Shown one piece after another: positions 17,249-27,054 of a stretch of 64,000 nt of DNA (position 1 is the stretch's first letter; every line of letters begins with the position of its first letter). The notes below the pieces were generated by a model. It did not search any database, was not told the origin of the DNA, and saw nothing but the letters and a program-made list of their open reading frames with translations. Source of the DNA: Escherichia hormaechei_A (GTDB lineage Bacteria; Pseudomonadota; Gammaproteobacteria; Enterobacterales; Enterobacteriaceae); the NCBI GenBank assembly GCA_042434945.1, contig CP170191.1, positions 1,302,001-1,366,000 on the forward strand. The letters run 5' to 3'. The translations under genes were made by a program, and so were the position numbers.

Positions 17249-18055
17249 TTACAGCTTGAACGTTGCCCAGACGGGGGCGTGATCGGACGGTTTTTCCATG
17301 CTGCGGATTTCATAGTCGATGCCGGTTTCTACGCAACATTCTGCCAGCGGTTGGCTGGCGAGCAGCAGGTCGATGCGCAGACCACGGTTATCGTCAAAAC
17401 CTTTTGAGCGGTAATCAAACCATGAGAAACGATCTGCTGTTTGCGGATTCGCATGGCGGAAGGTATCGACCAACCCCCAGCTCATCAGCCTGTCCATCCA
17501 TTCGCGCTCTTCCGGCAGGAAAGAGCATTTACCGGTACGCAGCCAGCGCTTACGGTTTTCTTCGCCAATGCCGATATCCAGATCTGTAGGGCTGATATTC
17601 ATATCGCCCATAATCAGTACCGGATTATCACGTTTGAGTTCGGTTTCCAGGTAGTTTTGCAGATTCTGATAAAACTGCGCTTTTGCCGGGAATTTTATCG
17701 GATGGTCGCGGCTTTCACCCTGCGGGAAGTAACCGTTGATCACGGTGACATTACCCAGCAGTGAGGGGATTTCCGCCATAATAATCCGCCGCTGCGCCTC
17801 TTCGTCGTCACCGGGAAAGCCGCGACGCACGGCAATCGGCGTCTCTTTGGTCAGCAGCGCCACGCCATAATGGCCTTTCTGCCCGTGATAAAACACGTTG
17901 TAGCCGAGCTTCGCCACCTCTTCGAGCGGAAACATATCGTCATGAACTTTTGTCTCCTGCAGGCCAATCACATCCGGTTGGTGCTTTTCGACGATGGCTT
18001 CAAGCTGGTGAGGTCTGGCGCGCAGGCCGTTGATATTAAAAGAGACAAATTTCAT
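17249..18055 (-). CDS. xthA: Exonuclease III
   Basis: Main apurinic/apyrimidinic endonuclease of base-excision repair, also 3'-5' exonuclease and 3'-phosphatase. 268 residues from the ATG at 18055 (an in-frame ATG 12 bases upstream is less likely). Catalytic residues seen: Glu in LQETK (34), Asp/Asn in MGDMNISP (151/153), His in SDHAPVW (259). Apart from the last two residues (Lys-Leu, where K-12 has Arg-Arg as I recall) the protein reads as the K-12 sequence. It is the left end of an E. coli-like block that continues through astCAD. Confidence 0.97.
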   Translation of the reverse strand: MKFVSFNINGLRARPHQLEAIVEKHQPDVIGLQETKVHDDMFPLEEVAKLGYNVFYHGQKGHYGVALLTKETPIAVRRGFPGDDEEAQRRIIMAEIPSLLGNVTVINGYFPQGESRDHPIKFPAKAQFYQNLQNYLETELKRDNPVLIMGDMNISPTDLDIGIGEENRKRWLRTGKCSFLPEEREWMDRLMSWGLVDTFRHANPQTADRFSWFDYRSKGFDDNRGLRIDLLLASQPLAECCVETGIDYEIRSMEKPSDHAPVWATFKL

Positions 18056-18329
18056 AGTCGCTGCCATTTATTCAGATAAAGAGTGCGTGGATGGTAGCAG
18101 AATTTCGCGTTGCTTACCGCCTGTTGTTAAGTGATTTGATCGATGGTTGTTAATGATGTCAACGATGGCGCAAAAAATGCCCGCTTTTGGTGCGCGCTGC
18201 GTCAGAATGGCGCAGTAATTTCCAGTAAATTTCGTCAATGATCACAATTCCAGAATTATATTTTACTTCTGCATAACATTGCGTTTTTTATTCTTTTTAT
18301 TCACCCACATCGCAAACGTATTCACTTTA

Positions 18330-18348
18330 TATGCACTTTAAATGCATA
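18330..18348. promoter_or_regulatory. Perfect palindrome upstream of astC, candidate NtrC/ArgR operator
   Basis: TATGCA-N7-TGCATA is a perfect inverted repeat about 65 bases upstream of the sigma-54 -24 element. In E. coli the astC promoter is activated by NtrC and ArgR from upstream sites; the palindrome resembles the NtrC half-site TGCA. Assignment to one or other regulator is inference. Confidence 0.45.
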
Positions 18349-18412
18349 TGGTTTGGTTATAACTCCTTGATTTCCAGTTAGCCTCCGCCGTTTATGCACT
18401 TTTATCACTGGC

Positions 18413-18428
18413 TGGCACGAACCCTGCA
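18413..18428 (+). promoter_or_regulatory. Sigma-54 promoter of the astCADBE operon
   Basis: TGGCACGAACCCTGCA matches the -24/-12 consensus TGGCACG-N4-TTGC with a single mismatch; it lies about 73 bases before the astC ATG. This is the position of the nitrogen-regulated RpoN promoter in E. coli. The 445-base spacer 18056-18500 contains no gene; it is AT-rich and reads like the E. coli xthA-astC spacer. Confidence 0.85.
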
Positions 18429-18500
18429 ATCTACATTTACAGCGCAAACATTACTTATTATTAACATATAAATAACGAATTATTTACTGTAGAGGTCGCT

Positions 18501-19721
18501 ATGTCTCAGCCAATTACGCGTGAAAACTTTGATGAATGGATGATACCTGTTTACGCTCCGGCACCCTTTATACCGGTACGTGGCGAAGGTTCGCGCTTGT
18601 GGGATCAGCAGGGGAAAGAGTATATCGACTTCGCGGGTGGCATTGCGGTGAACGCGCTGGGCCATGCGCATCCGGAACTGCGTGAAGCGCTGAACGAACA
18701 GGCGAGTAAATTCTGGCATACCGGCAACGGTTACACCAACGAGCCGGTACTGCGACTGGCGAAAAAATTGATCGACGCCACGTTTGCCGATCGCGTCTTC
18801 TTTTGTAACTCCGGTGCGGAAGCCAACGAAGCGGCGCTAAAACTGGCGCGTAAATTCGCTCACGACCGCTACGGCAGCCATAAGAGCGGCATCGTGGCGT
18901 TCAAAAATGCGTTTCATGGTCGCACGCTGTTTACTGTCAGTGCGGGTGGGCAGCCAGCCTATTCACAGGATTTTGCGCCACTGCCGGCGGATATTCGTCA
19001 TGCTGCATATAACGATATTAACTCTGCCAGCGCGCTGATTGACGACTCTACCTGTGCGGTGATTGTCGAACCCATCCAGGGGGAAGGCGGTGTGGTGCCA
19101 GCCAGCAACGCGTTTTTACAAGGTCTGCGTGAATTGTGTAACCGCCACAATGCGCTGTTGATTTTTGATGAAGTACAAACCGGCGTCGGGCGCACCGGGG
19201 AACTGTATGCCTATATGCACTACGGCGTGACGCCTGATCTGTTAACTACCGCCAAAGCGCTGGGCGGCGGTTTCCCGGTCGGTGCGTTGTTGGCAACCGA
19301 AGAGTGCGCCCGCGTGATGACCGTTGGCACTCATGGCACCACCTATGGCGGTAATCCGCTGGCCTCGGCGGTGGCAGGCAAAGTGCTGGAGCTCATCAAC
19401 ACACCAGAGATGCTTAATGGCGTTAAACAGCGTCACGACTGGTTTGTTGAGCGTCTTAATACCCTTAATCACCGCTACGGTTTGTTCAGCGAAATTCGCG
19501 GCTTAGGTTTGTTGATTGGCTGTGTGCTGAATGCCGATTACGCCGGGCAAGCGAAACAGATCTCTCAGGAAGCGGCGAAAGCAGGCGTGATGGTACTGAT
19601 TGCAGGTGGCAACGTGGTGCGTTTTGCGCCTGCGCTCAATGTCAGCGAAGAAGAGGTGACGACCGGACTGGATCGCTTTGCAGCTGCTTGCGAACACTTT
19701 GTTAGCCGAGGTTCATCATGA
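18501..19721 (+). CDS. astC: Succinylornithine transaminase
   Basis: Third step of the arginine succinyltransferase pathway: N2-succinylornithine + 2-oxoglutarate to the semialdehyde; also acts on ornithine. 406 residues, class III PLP aminotransferase. PLP Lys in [11 protein letters not shown] (near 252), [13 protein letters not shown] loop present. GAGG SD 7 bases before ATG. Nearly identical to K-12 AstC. Stop overlaps the astA start by 4 bases. Confidence 0.97.
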
Positions 19722-20752
19722 TGGTCATCCGTCCCGTTGAGCGATCAGATGTCTCGGCGCTGATGCAGCTTGCCAGCAAAACGGGCGGCGGCCTGACGTC
19801 GCTTCCCGCCAATGAAGCCACGCTTTCGGCGCGTATCGAAAGGGCAATCAAAACCTGGCAAGGCGAACTGCCCAAAAGTGAGCAGGGCTATGTGTTCGTG
19901 CTGGAAGATAGCGAGACAGGCACCGTGGCGGGGATTTGTGCCATTGAGGTGGCGGTTGGGCTGAACGATCCCTGGTACAACTATCGCGTCGGCACGTTGG
20001 TTCACGCCTCAAAAGAGCTGAATGTCTATAACGCATTGCCGACGCTGTTTCTCAGTAACGATCACACCGGCAGCAGCGAGCTGTGCACGCTGTTTCTCGA
20101 CCCGGACTGGCGCAAAGAGGGCAACGGCTATTTGCTGTCGAAATCGCGCTTTATGTTTATGGCGGCTTTTCGCGACAAGTTTAATGACAAAGTGGTTGCT
20201 GAAATGCGCGGGGTGATTGACGAACACGGCTATTCACCGTTCTGGCAAAGCCTCGGTAAACGCTTCTTTTCGATGGATTTTAGCCGCGCCGATTTTCTCT
20301 GCGGCACCGGGCAAAAGGCATTTATTGCAGAACTGATGCCGAAACATCCGATCTATACCCACTTTTTATCCCAGGAAGCCCAGGACGTCATCGGTCAGGT
20401 ACATCCGCAAACCGCGCCTGCCCGCGCGGTGCTGGAGAAAGAAGGTTTTCGTTACCGCAACTATATCGACATCTTCGACGGCGGGCCAACGCTTGAGTGT
20501 GACATCGACCGCGTGCGCGCCATCCGTAAAAGTCGGCTGGTGGAAGTGGCAGAAGGGCAGCCTGCGCAGGGCGATTTTCCGGCCTGCCTGGTCGCCAATG
20601 AAAATTATCACCATTTCCGCGTGGTGCTGGTGCGTACCGATCCGGCAACCGAGCGTTTGATTTTAACCGCCGCACAACTGGATGCCCTCAAATGCCACGC
20701 AGGGGATCGCGTTCGTCTGGTGCGCCTGTGCGCAGAGGAGAAAACAGCATGA
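19718..20752 (+). CDS. astA: Arginine N-succinyltransferase
   Basis: First step of the AST pathway: L-arginine + succinyl-CoA to N2-succinylarginine. 344 residues, full length, starting [15 protein letters not shown] as in E. coli. GNAT-like transferase fold. I see no difference from the K-12 protein as I remember it. Overlaps astC and astD by 4 bases each (ATGA junctions), so translation of the three is coupled. Confidence 0.96.
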
Positions 20753-22170
20753 CTTTATGGATTAACGGTGACTGGATAACGGGCCAGGGCGCATCGCGTG
20801 TGAAGCGTAATCCGGTATCGGGCGAGGTGTTATGGCAAGGCAATGATGCCGGTGCCGCTCAGGTCGAACAGGCTTGTCGGGCAGCCCGTGCGGCGTTTCC
20901 GCGCTGGGCGCGGCTCTCATTGGCTGAACGTCAGGTCGTTGTCGAACGCTTTGCCGGATTGCTGGAAAGCAATAAAGCCGAATTAACCGCGATTATTGCC
21001 AGAGAAACGGGTAAGCCGCGCTGGGAAGCGGCAACCGAAGTGACGGCGATGATCAATAAAATCGCGATATCAATTAAGGCGTATCACGTTCGTACCGGCG
21101 AGCAGCGTAGTGAAATGCCGGACGGTGCGGCGAGCCTGCGACATCGCCCGCACGGCGTGCTGGCGGTGTTTGGGCCGTATAATTTCCCTGGTCATTTGCC
21201 GAACGGACATATCGTTCCGGCATTGCTGGCAGGTAACACCATTATCTTTAAACCCAGCGAACTGACACCGTGGAGTGGCGAAGCGGTAATGCGTTTATGG
21301 CAGCAGGCTGGCTTGCCGCCGGGCGTACTGAACCTGGTGCAGGGCGGGCGTGAAACGGGTCAGGCGCTGAGTGCGCTGGAGGATCTCGACGGTTTGCTGT
21401 TTACCGGTAGCGCCAATACCGGCTACCAGCTGCATCGCCAGCTCTCCGGTCAGCCGGAGAAAATTCTCGCCCTTGAGATGGGCGGTAATAATCCGCTAAT
21501 TATCGATGAGGTGGCGGATATCGACGCGGCTGTCCATCTGACCATTCAGTCGGCGTTTGTCACAGCCGGGCAACGCTGCACCTGCGCCCGCCGTTTATTG
21601 CTCAAAAGCGGAGCGCAGGGCGATGCGTTTCTTGCTCGTCTGGTTGCCGTCAGCCAGCGATTAACGCCGGGCAACTGGGATGACGAACCGCAGCCGTTTA
21701 TTGGCGGGCTGATTTCTGAACAGGCCGCACAGCAGGTGGTTACTGCCTGGCAGCAACTGGAAGCGATGGGCGGACGAACCCTGCTTGCGCCGCGCTTATT
21801 ACAATCAGAGACATCGTTGCTGACGCCGGGGATCATTGAAATGACAGGCGTTGCTGGCGTACCAGATGAAGAGGTGTTCGGGCCGCTTTTGCGCGTCTGG
21901 CGTTATGATTCTTTCGAGGAAGCGATTCGAATGGCGAATAACACTCGCTTCGGACTCTCTTGCGGTCTGGTTTCCCCCGAGCGGGAAAAATTCGATCAAC
22001 TGTTGCTGGAGGCGCGGGCGGGGATTGTTAACTGGAACAAACCGCTTACTGGTGCTGCCAGTACCGCGCCATTCGGCGGCATTGGTGCATCCGGTAACCA
22101 TCGCCCCAGCGCTTGGTATGCCGCGATTACTGCGCATGGCCTATGGCGAGCCTGGAGTCGGACTCGTTAA
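20749..22170 (+). CDS. astD: Succinylglutamate semialdehyde dehydrogenase, C-terminus altered by frameshift
   Basis: Fourth AST step, NAD-dependent oxidation of succinylglutamate semialdehyde. 473 residues here against 492 in E. coli. Catalytic Glu in LEMGGNNP and nucleophile Cys in [10 protein letters not shown] are intact. After HRPSAWYAA the frame changes because one C is missing near 22118 (GCCGCGATTAC where E. coli has GCCGCCGATTAC); 23 unrelated residues follow to the stop at 22170. In the original frame the gene would end at 22226, overlapping the astB ATG as ATGA. The catalytic core is complete, so activity may survive if the deletion is real. Confidence 0.85.
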
Positions 22171-22222
22171 CTTTGCCCGCAACGCTTAACCCCGGGCTGG
22201 ATTTTTCCGATGAGGTGGTGCG

Positions 22223-23549
22223 ATGAACGCCTGGGAAGTTAATTTCGACGGGCTGGTAGGGCTGACGCATCATTACGCTGGCCTGTCGTTTGGTAATGAA
22301 GCCTCTACCCGTCACCGTTTTCAGGTGTCTAACCCGCGACAGGCGGCAAAACAGGGCTTACTGAAAATGAAAGCCCTTGCCGAGGCGGGATTTCCCCCAG
22401 GCCGTGATCCCGCCGCACGAGCGTCCGTTTATTCCGGTGCTGCGTCAGTTGGGATTCAGTGGTAGCGATGAGCAGGTACTGTGGAAAAAGTTTGCACGCC
22501 AGGCACCGCACTGGCTTTCAGCGTCAGTTCCGCTTCGCCAATGTGGGTAGCCAATGCGGCAACGATCGCGCCATCTGCCGATACGCTGGATGGCAAAGTG
22601 CATCTCACCGTTGCCAACCTGAACAATAAATTTCACCGTTCGCTGGAAGCGCCCGTCACTGAATCGCTGTTAAAAGCGATTTTTAACGACGAAGAGAAAT
22701 TTAGCGTCCATTCGGCGTTGCCACAGGTAGCGTTGCTCGGTGATGAGGGGGCGGCAAACCACAATCGTCTCGGCGGTCATTACGGTGAACCGGGTATGCA
22801 ACTTTTTGTCTACGGGCGAGAAGAAGGCAATGATACCCGGCCTTCCCGTTATCCGGCGCGACAGACTCGCGAAGCCAGCGAGGCGGTGGCAAGGCTGAAT
22901 CAGGTGAATCCCCAACAGGTGATTTTCGCCCAGCAAAAACCCGGACGTTATCGACCAGGGCGTTTTTCATAATGACGTGATTGCCGTGAGTAACCGCCAG
23001 GTGCTGTTTTGCCACCAACAGGCGTTCGCTCGCCAGTCACAGTTACTGGCAACCTGCGTGCGCGGGTCAATGGTTTTATGGCGATAGAAGTTCCGGCAAC
23101 TCAGGTTTCCGTGTCTGATACGGTGTCTACCTATCTGTTAAACAGCCAACTGCTGAGCCGCGATGATGGTTCCATGATGTTGGTGCTGCCTCAGGAGTGT
23201 CGGAACACGCCGGAGTATGGGGTTATCTCAATGAACTCCTTGCCGCTGACAACCGATTAGCGAACTAAAAGTCTTTGATTTACGTGAAAGCATGGCGAAT
23301 GGCGGCGGCCCGGCGTGCCTGCGGTTGCGGGTGGTATTGACAGAAGAAGAACGCCGGGCGGTGAATCCGGCGGTGATGATGAACGATACGCTGTTTAATG
23401 CGCTCAATGACTGGGTGGATCGTTACTACCGCGATCGTCTGGTTCAGGCCGATCTGGTTGATCCGCAGCTGCTGCGCGAAGGCCGCGAGGCGCTGGATGC
23501 ATTATCGACCATCCTGCAACTGGGATCGGTTTATCCGTTCCAGCGCTAA
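22223..23549 (+). pseudogene. astB: Succinylarginine dihydrolase, six apparent frameshifts
   Basis: Second AST step, hydrolysis of succinylarginine to succinylornithine, 2 NH3 and CO2. The E. coli protein (447 residues) can be followed from MNAWEVNFDGLVGLTHHYAG to VYPFQR, but in pieces: extra base near 22395, missing base near 22525, extra A near 22936, missing A near 23051, missing base near 23205 and near 23257, plus an in-frame 3-base difference near 22478. The net effect fits the reading frames seen. Protein between the shifts is E. coli-like until about NDWVDRYYRDRL (23440), then native. If real, the AST pathway is blocked at step 2. Confidence 0.87.
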
Positions 23550-23558
23550 GGAGATGAT

Positions 23559-24524
23559 ATGGAAAACTTACTGGCGCTGACGCTGGCCGAAGAGACACCG
23601 GAGCGGCAAGAGGGGGAAGGCCCCTCGTTCCACTGGCGATGGCTGGGGCGGGGCGTGCTTGAACTGACGCCGACGGGGGAATATGACCTGTCGCTGCTGC
23701 TTTCGACCGGCATTCACGGAAACGAAACCGCGCCCGTGGAGATTGTCGATCTTTTGCTGCGCGCGCTGTTTCGCGCAGAGATCACGCTGCACTGCCGTCT
23801 GCTGGTGGTGCTGGGAAATCCGCCTGCGCTGGCGCAAAATAAACGGTATCTCGTGAGCGACATCAACCGCATGTTTGGTGGTCGCTGGGCGCAGTTTCCA
23901 CAGAGTGATGAGACGACACGCGCGCAATGGCTGGAGAAGGTGGTCACGGCGTTTTTTGCCGGGGCGGGGGAAACGCGCTGGCACCTCGATCTGCATACGG
24001 CCATTCGCGCCTCGTACCACGTGCGTTTTGGCGTGTTACCTCAGCGTGATCAGCCGTGGGATGAGGCGTTTCTGACCTGGCTTGGCGACGCGGGGCTGGA
24101 GGCGCTGGTTTTCCACCAGACGCCAGGCGGCACGTTTACCCACTTCACCTGCGAGAATGTTGGCGCGTTATCCTGCACCCTGGAGCTGGGAAAAGCGCTG
24201 CCGTTCGGGCAAAACGACCTGACGCGTTTTGCCCCTACGCATCAGGCGCTTCGGGCGTTGCTCGCCGGGGTTGCGCCGGAACCCTCCCGGGAACCCGTTG
24301 TGCGCTATCGGGTCGTGCAGCAGATCACGCGTCAAAGCGAGGCTTTCCAGCTACATATGGCGCCCCATACGCTGAACTTTACGCCGTTTCGCCAGGGCGT
24401 CCTGCTGGCGGAAGATGGTGAGACGCGCTATGCGGTACAGAAATCCACGGAATATGTTTTATTTCCTAATCCGTCGGTCGCGTTTGGTTTGCGAGCAGGC
24501 CTGATGCTGGAAAAAATGCCCTGA
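23559..24524 (+). CDS. astE: Succinylglutamate desuccinylase
   Basis: Last AST step: succinylglutamate to glutamate and succinate. 321 residues, zinc-dependent aspartoacylase/carboxypeptidase-like fold. Zinc ligands in GIHGNETAPVE (His, Glu near 52-55) and DLHTAIR (His near 146); NRMFGGRW present. AAGGAGATGAT SD. Unlike astCAD it is strongly diverged from K-12 (roughly two thirds identical by eye), so an E. coli/native junction lies just upstream, in the 3' end of astB. Reading frame intact. Confidence 0.95.
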   Translation: MENLLALTLAEETPERQEGEGPSFHWRWLGRGVLELTPTGEYDLSLLLSTGIHGNETAPVEIVDLLLRALFRAEITLHCRLLVVLGNPPALAQNKRYLVSDINRMFGGRWAQFPQSDETTRAQWLEKVVTAFFAGAGETRWHLDLHTAIRASYHVRFGVLPQRDQPWDEAFLTWLGDAGLEALVFHQTPGGTFTHFTCENVGALSCTLELGKALPFGQNDLTRFAPTHQALRALLAGVAPEPSREPVVRYRVVQQITRQSEAFQLHMAPHTLNFTPFRQGVLLAEDGETRYAVQKSTEYVLFPNPSVAFGLRAGLMLEKMP

Positions 24525-24872
24525 TCGTCTCCCCTCGCGCAGACCGGAGGGGAAATGAAGAATAAATTTCTTAGCGTTAAAAGCGCTCTGGTATTGTTTG
24601 CGGAATATTCCTGGAGAATTGCTTTATTATTAAACGGCACTTCGCTATACTTCTCCATAATCTCTTTAAAATCATTATGTTGAATATTTTTGTTTCATCT
24701 CTCCACGCTTTTTCTTTTTTTCTCCATAATTGACGCAAAAGTGTTTTTTACACTTTCATTGTTTTACCGTTGCTCTGATTAATTGACGCTAAAGTCAGTA
24801 AAGTTAATCTCGTCAACACGGCACGCTACTTAAGAAAGCCGTAATAAATAACTGAAAGGAAGGATATAGAAT

Positions 24873-25358
24873 ATGCGTAAATTAACTGCACTGTTTGTTG
24901 CCTCTACCCTGGCTCTTGGCGCGGCTAACCTGGCCCATGCCGCAGACACCACTACCGCAGCACCGGCTGACGCGAAGCCGATGATGCACCACAAAGGCAA
25001 GTTCGGTCCGCATCAGGACATGATGTTCAAAGACCTGAACCTGACCGACGCGCAGAAACAGCAGATCCGCGAAATCATGAAAGGCCAGCGTGACCAGATG
25101 AAACGTCCGCCGTTGGAAGAACGCCGCGCAATGCATGACATCATTGCCAGCGATACCTTCGATAAAGTAAAAGCTGAAGCGCAGATCGCAAAAATGGAAG
25201 AACAGCGCAAAGCTAACATGCTGGCGCACATGGAAACCCAGAACAAAATTTACAACATCCTGACGCCGGAACAGAAAAAGCAATTTAATGCTAATTTTGA
25301 GAAGCGTCTGACAGAACGTCCAGCGGCAAAAGGTAAAATGCCTGCACCAGCTGAATAA
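24873..25358 (+). CDS. spy: Periplasmic chaperone Spy
   Basis: ATP-independent periplasmic chaperone induced by envelope stress. 161 residues; signal peptide cleaved after AHA (residue 23); two LTxxQ motifs (LTDAQKQQ, LTPEQKKQ) and an amphipathic, highly charged helical body. It differs from the K-12 protein I recall at one residue near the C-terminus, unlike flanking astE and ves. The 348-base spacer 24525-24872 has no gene; CTAAAGTCAGTAAA at 24788-24801 loosely resembles a CpxR box, and Cpx/Bae control is known in E. coli. Confidence 0.95.
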   Translation: MRKLTALFVASTLALGAANLAHAADTTTAAPADAKPMMHHKGKFGPHQDMMFKDLNLTDAQKQQIREIMKGQRDQMKRPPLEERRAMHDIIASDTFDKVKAEAQIAKMEEQRKANMLAHMETQNKIYNILTPEQKKQFNANFEKRLTERPAAKGKMPAPAE

Positions 25359-25375
25359 TCGGTTCACTCTCTTAA

Positions 25376-25437
25376 GACCGCCGGGCTCCTGTCTACAAAA
25401 GCGAAAACGCTGTGGACAGGACCGGCGGTTTTTCTTT
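25376..25437 (+). terminator. Intrinsic terminator of spy
   Basis: Long hairpin: ACCGCCGG pairs with CCGGCGGT, continued inside by CCTGTCTACA with TGTGGACAGG (one G-T pair), followed by a T-rich run (TTTTTCTTTT). Begins 17 bases after the spy stop. Confidence 0.85.
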
Positions 25438-25525
25438 TATCCCATGCCTAAGGTCTGGCCTGACTGCTGCCGATAATACGTCTGTGAAAATGCCCTGGCG
25501 CACGGTGCGTCCTTCAGGAGTGGTC

Positions 25526-26083
25526 ATGGAATTCTTTGATATCCGTAAAATGCCGGTCAGTCTCTGGCGTAATGGTGCGGGTGAGACGCGTGAGATTTGC
25601 TGTTTTCCTCCCGCGACGCGGGATTTTTTCTGGCGGGCCAGTATTGCCTCCATCGCCAGTAACGGCGAATTTTCCGCGTTCCCGGGCGTTGACCGGGTGA
25701 TTACGCTGCTGGAGGGCGGCGAGGTGACCCTGGATGCAGGCAGGGCGTTTTGTCATACCCTGAAGCATCATCAGCCTTACCGATTTGCGGGCGATCTGGC
25801 GGTGAAAGCCGTGCTCACAGAGGGGCAGATGTCGATGGACTTCAACATCATGACCCGACGGGATTGCTGCCAGGCAAAGGTGCGCGTTGCTACCCGGACG
25901 TTCACTACCTTCGCATCACGCGGTGGGGTGGCATTCGTATTAAGCGGCGCCTGGCAACTGGGCGACAAATTACTGACCGCCGATCAGGGCGCCAGCTGGG
26001 AAGCGGGCAGTCATACCCTCCGTTTACTGGAAACGAAGGGGTCGCTGCTGTTCAGTGAAATTACCTGGCTGCCGGGTCATTGA
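25526..26083 (+). CDS. ves: HutD/Ves family cupin protein
   Basis: 185 residues of the HutD/Ves family (double cupin fold); E. coli Ves was reported as cold- and stress-inducible, molecular function unknown. Start ATG at 25526 (MEFFDIRKMPVSLWRNGAGETREI) matches the family and has AGGAG 6 bases upstream; the frame is open further upstream through the spy terminator but that is not plausible. 3' end overlaps cho (opposite strand) by 23 bases. Confidence 0.9.
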   Translation: MEFFDIRKMPVSLWRNGAGETREICCFPPATRDFFWRASIASIASNGEFSAFPGVDRVITLLEGGEVTLDAGRAFCHTLKHHQPYRFAGDLAVKAVLTEGQMSMDFNIMTRRDCCQAKVRVATRTFTTFASRGGVAFVLSGAWQLGDKLLTADQGASWEAGSHTLRLLETKGSLLFSEITWLPGH

Positions 26084-26939
26084 GGACGATGATCTCATAT
26101 TTTCCGGTTAACAGTGGCTTGCAGAGAATTTTGTAACCATCCTGATCGAAACCGGCAGGGGTGCGCAGCAGAGCGGTAGCGTCATCCAGATTTTCAACGG
26201 CGCCAAGCCAGAGCCAGTTGCGGATGATGTGATAGTGCGTCATCCCATCGCGGGTTTCTTTCAGCGCCACCGCGCCTTCCCACGGCCAGCAGTTAACGCT
26301 GATAGAGGCAAGGCCAGCCATAAACCGGGCATGATGTTCTTCAACGCTCTCTTTTCCACAGCACGCCCCGGCGCAGCGTTTCAGCGCTGAGCGGAAACAG
26401 GCGCGACCACGGGTGGTGGCTTCCAGTCCTAACAGGCCGTAACAAAGCTGTAATTCATCAGCCAGGGATTGCAGGGTTTGCAGTGCGGCACGTTTGTTGG
26501 CAAACAGACCGTGAAGATTGGGTTCATGCGAAAAATCCACTTCCCGGGCATAAACGACCTGCGGTTTTCCTGCGTTAATCTGCAAGGAACACAGCTGGCG
26601 GTTGCGGCGCAGGCGTTTGTTAAACAGCGGCTGCTGTTCCTTGATGAGCCGGGCTTCGAGCAGAAGCGCGCCCAGTTCGCCTGCCGTCTCGATCCAGGTG
26701 ATCCGCCGGGACTGCCTGAGCATCGATGCTTCATCCGGCGTACGCAGGTGCGACATCACCCGGCTGCGGATATTCACGCTTTTGCCGATATAGAGCGGCA
26801 TGGTGTCGCTGTCGCCGTGGAAGAAATAGACGCCAGGCTGTTTAGGCAGTGCCTCAAGCCAGGGGCGAAGATGCTCGGGATATTCGTAGATAGCCGCCGC
26901 TTCGAACTCAAGACGCGGGGCGGATTGACGCCTGCTCAC
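26061..26939 (-). CDS. cho: SOS-inducible UvrC-homologue excinuclease Cho
   Basis: Incises 3' of bulky DNA lesions in place of UvrC. About 292 residues. The GIY-YIG nuclease domain is at the N-terminus (GVYFFHGDSDTMPLYIGKS), with a Cys cluster CFRSALKRCAGACCG further on. I prefer the GTG at 26939 as start: GGAG lies 6 bases before it and VSRRQSAPRLEF aligns with the E. coli N-terminus. The ATG at 26966 has no SD and lies within the LexA box. Confidence 0.92.
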   Translation of the reverse strand: MSRRQSAPRLEFEAAAIYEYPEHLRPWLEALPKQPGVYFFHGDSDTMPLYIGKSVNIRSRVMSHLRTPDEASMLRQSRRITWIETAGELGALLLEARLIKEQQPLFNKRLRRNRQLCSLQINAGKPQVVYAREVDFSHEPNLHGLFANKRAALQTLQSLADELQLCYGLLGLEATTRGRACFRSALKRCAGACCGKESVEEHHARFMAGLASISVNCWPWEGAVALKETRDGMTHYHIIRNWLWLGAVENLDDATALLRTPAGFDQDGYKILCKPLLTGKYEIIVLNDPAAR

Positions 26940-26954
26940 ATACTGCTCCATATA

Positions 26955-26970
26955 CTGTTCAGGCATACAG
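26955..26970 (-). promoter_or_regulatory. LexA box of cho
   Basis: CTGTATGCCTGAACAG on the minus strand fits CTG-N10-CAG. It ends 15 bases before the favoured GTG start of cho, in agreement with SOS control of cho in E. coli. Confidence 0.8.
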
Positions 26971-26999
26971 TGTAGCAGGTGTTTGGTGGTTAAAAAAGA

Positions 27000-27031
27000 G
27001 CCGGGTGGCGGCTACGCCTTACCCGGCCTGC
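27000..27031. repeat. Single REP unit
   Basis: GCCGGGTGGCGGCTACGCC and the rest of one REP palindrome lie between the nadE stop and the cho promoter. Same family as the pairs at 814, 8301 and 33993. Confidence 0.8.
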
Positions 27032-27054
27032 AAAGCGGAGTTACCGTTTTGCTT

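Noticed and set aside
24741..24760. AAAGTG-N7-CACTTT palindrome upstream of spy
   Set aside because: AT-rich stretch in which short palindromes are expected; it does not match a CpxR or BaeR site that I know.
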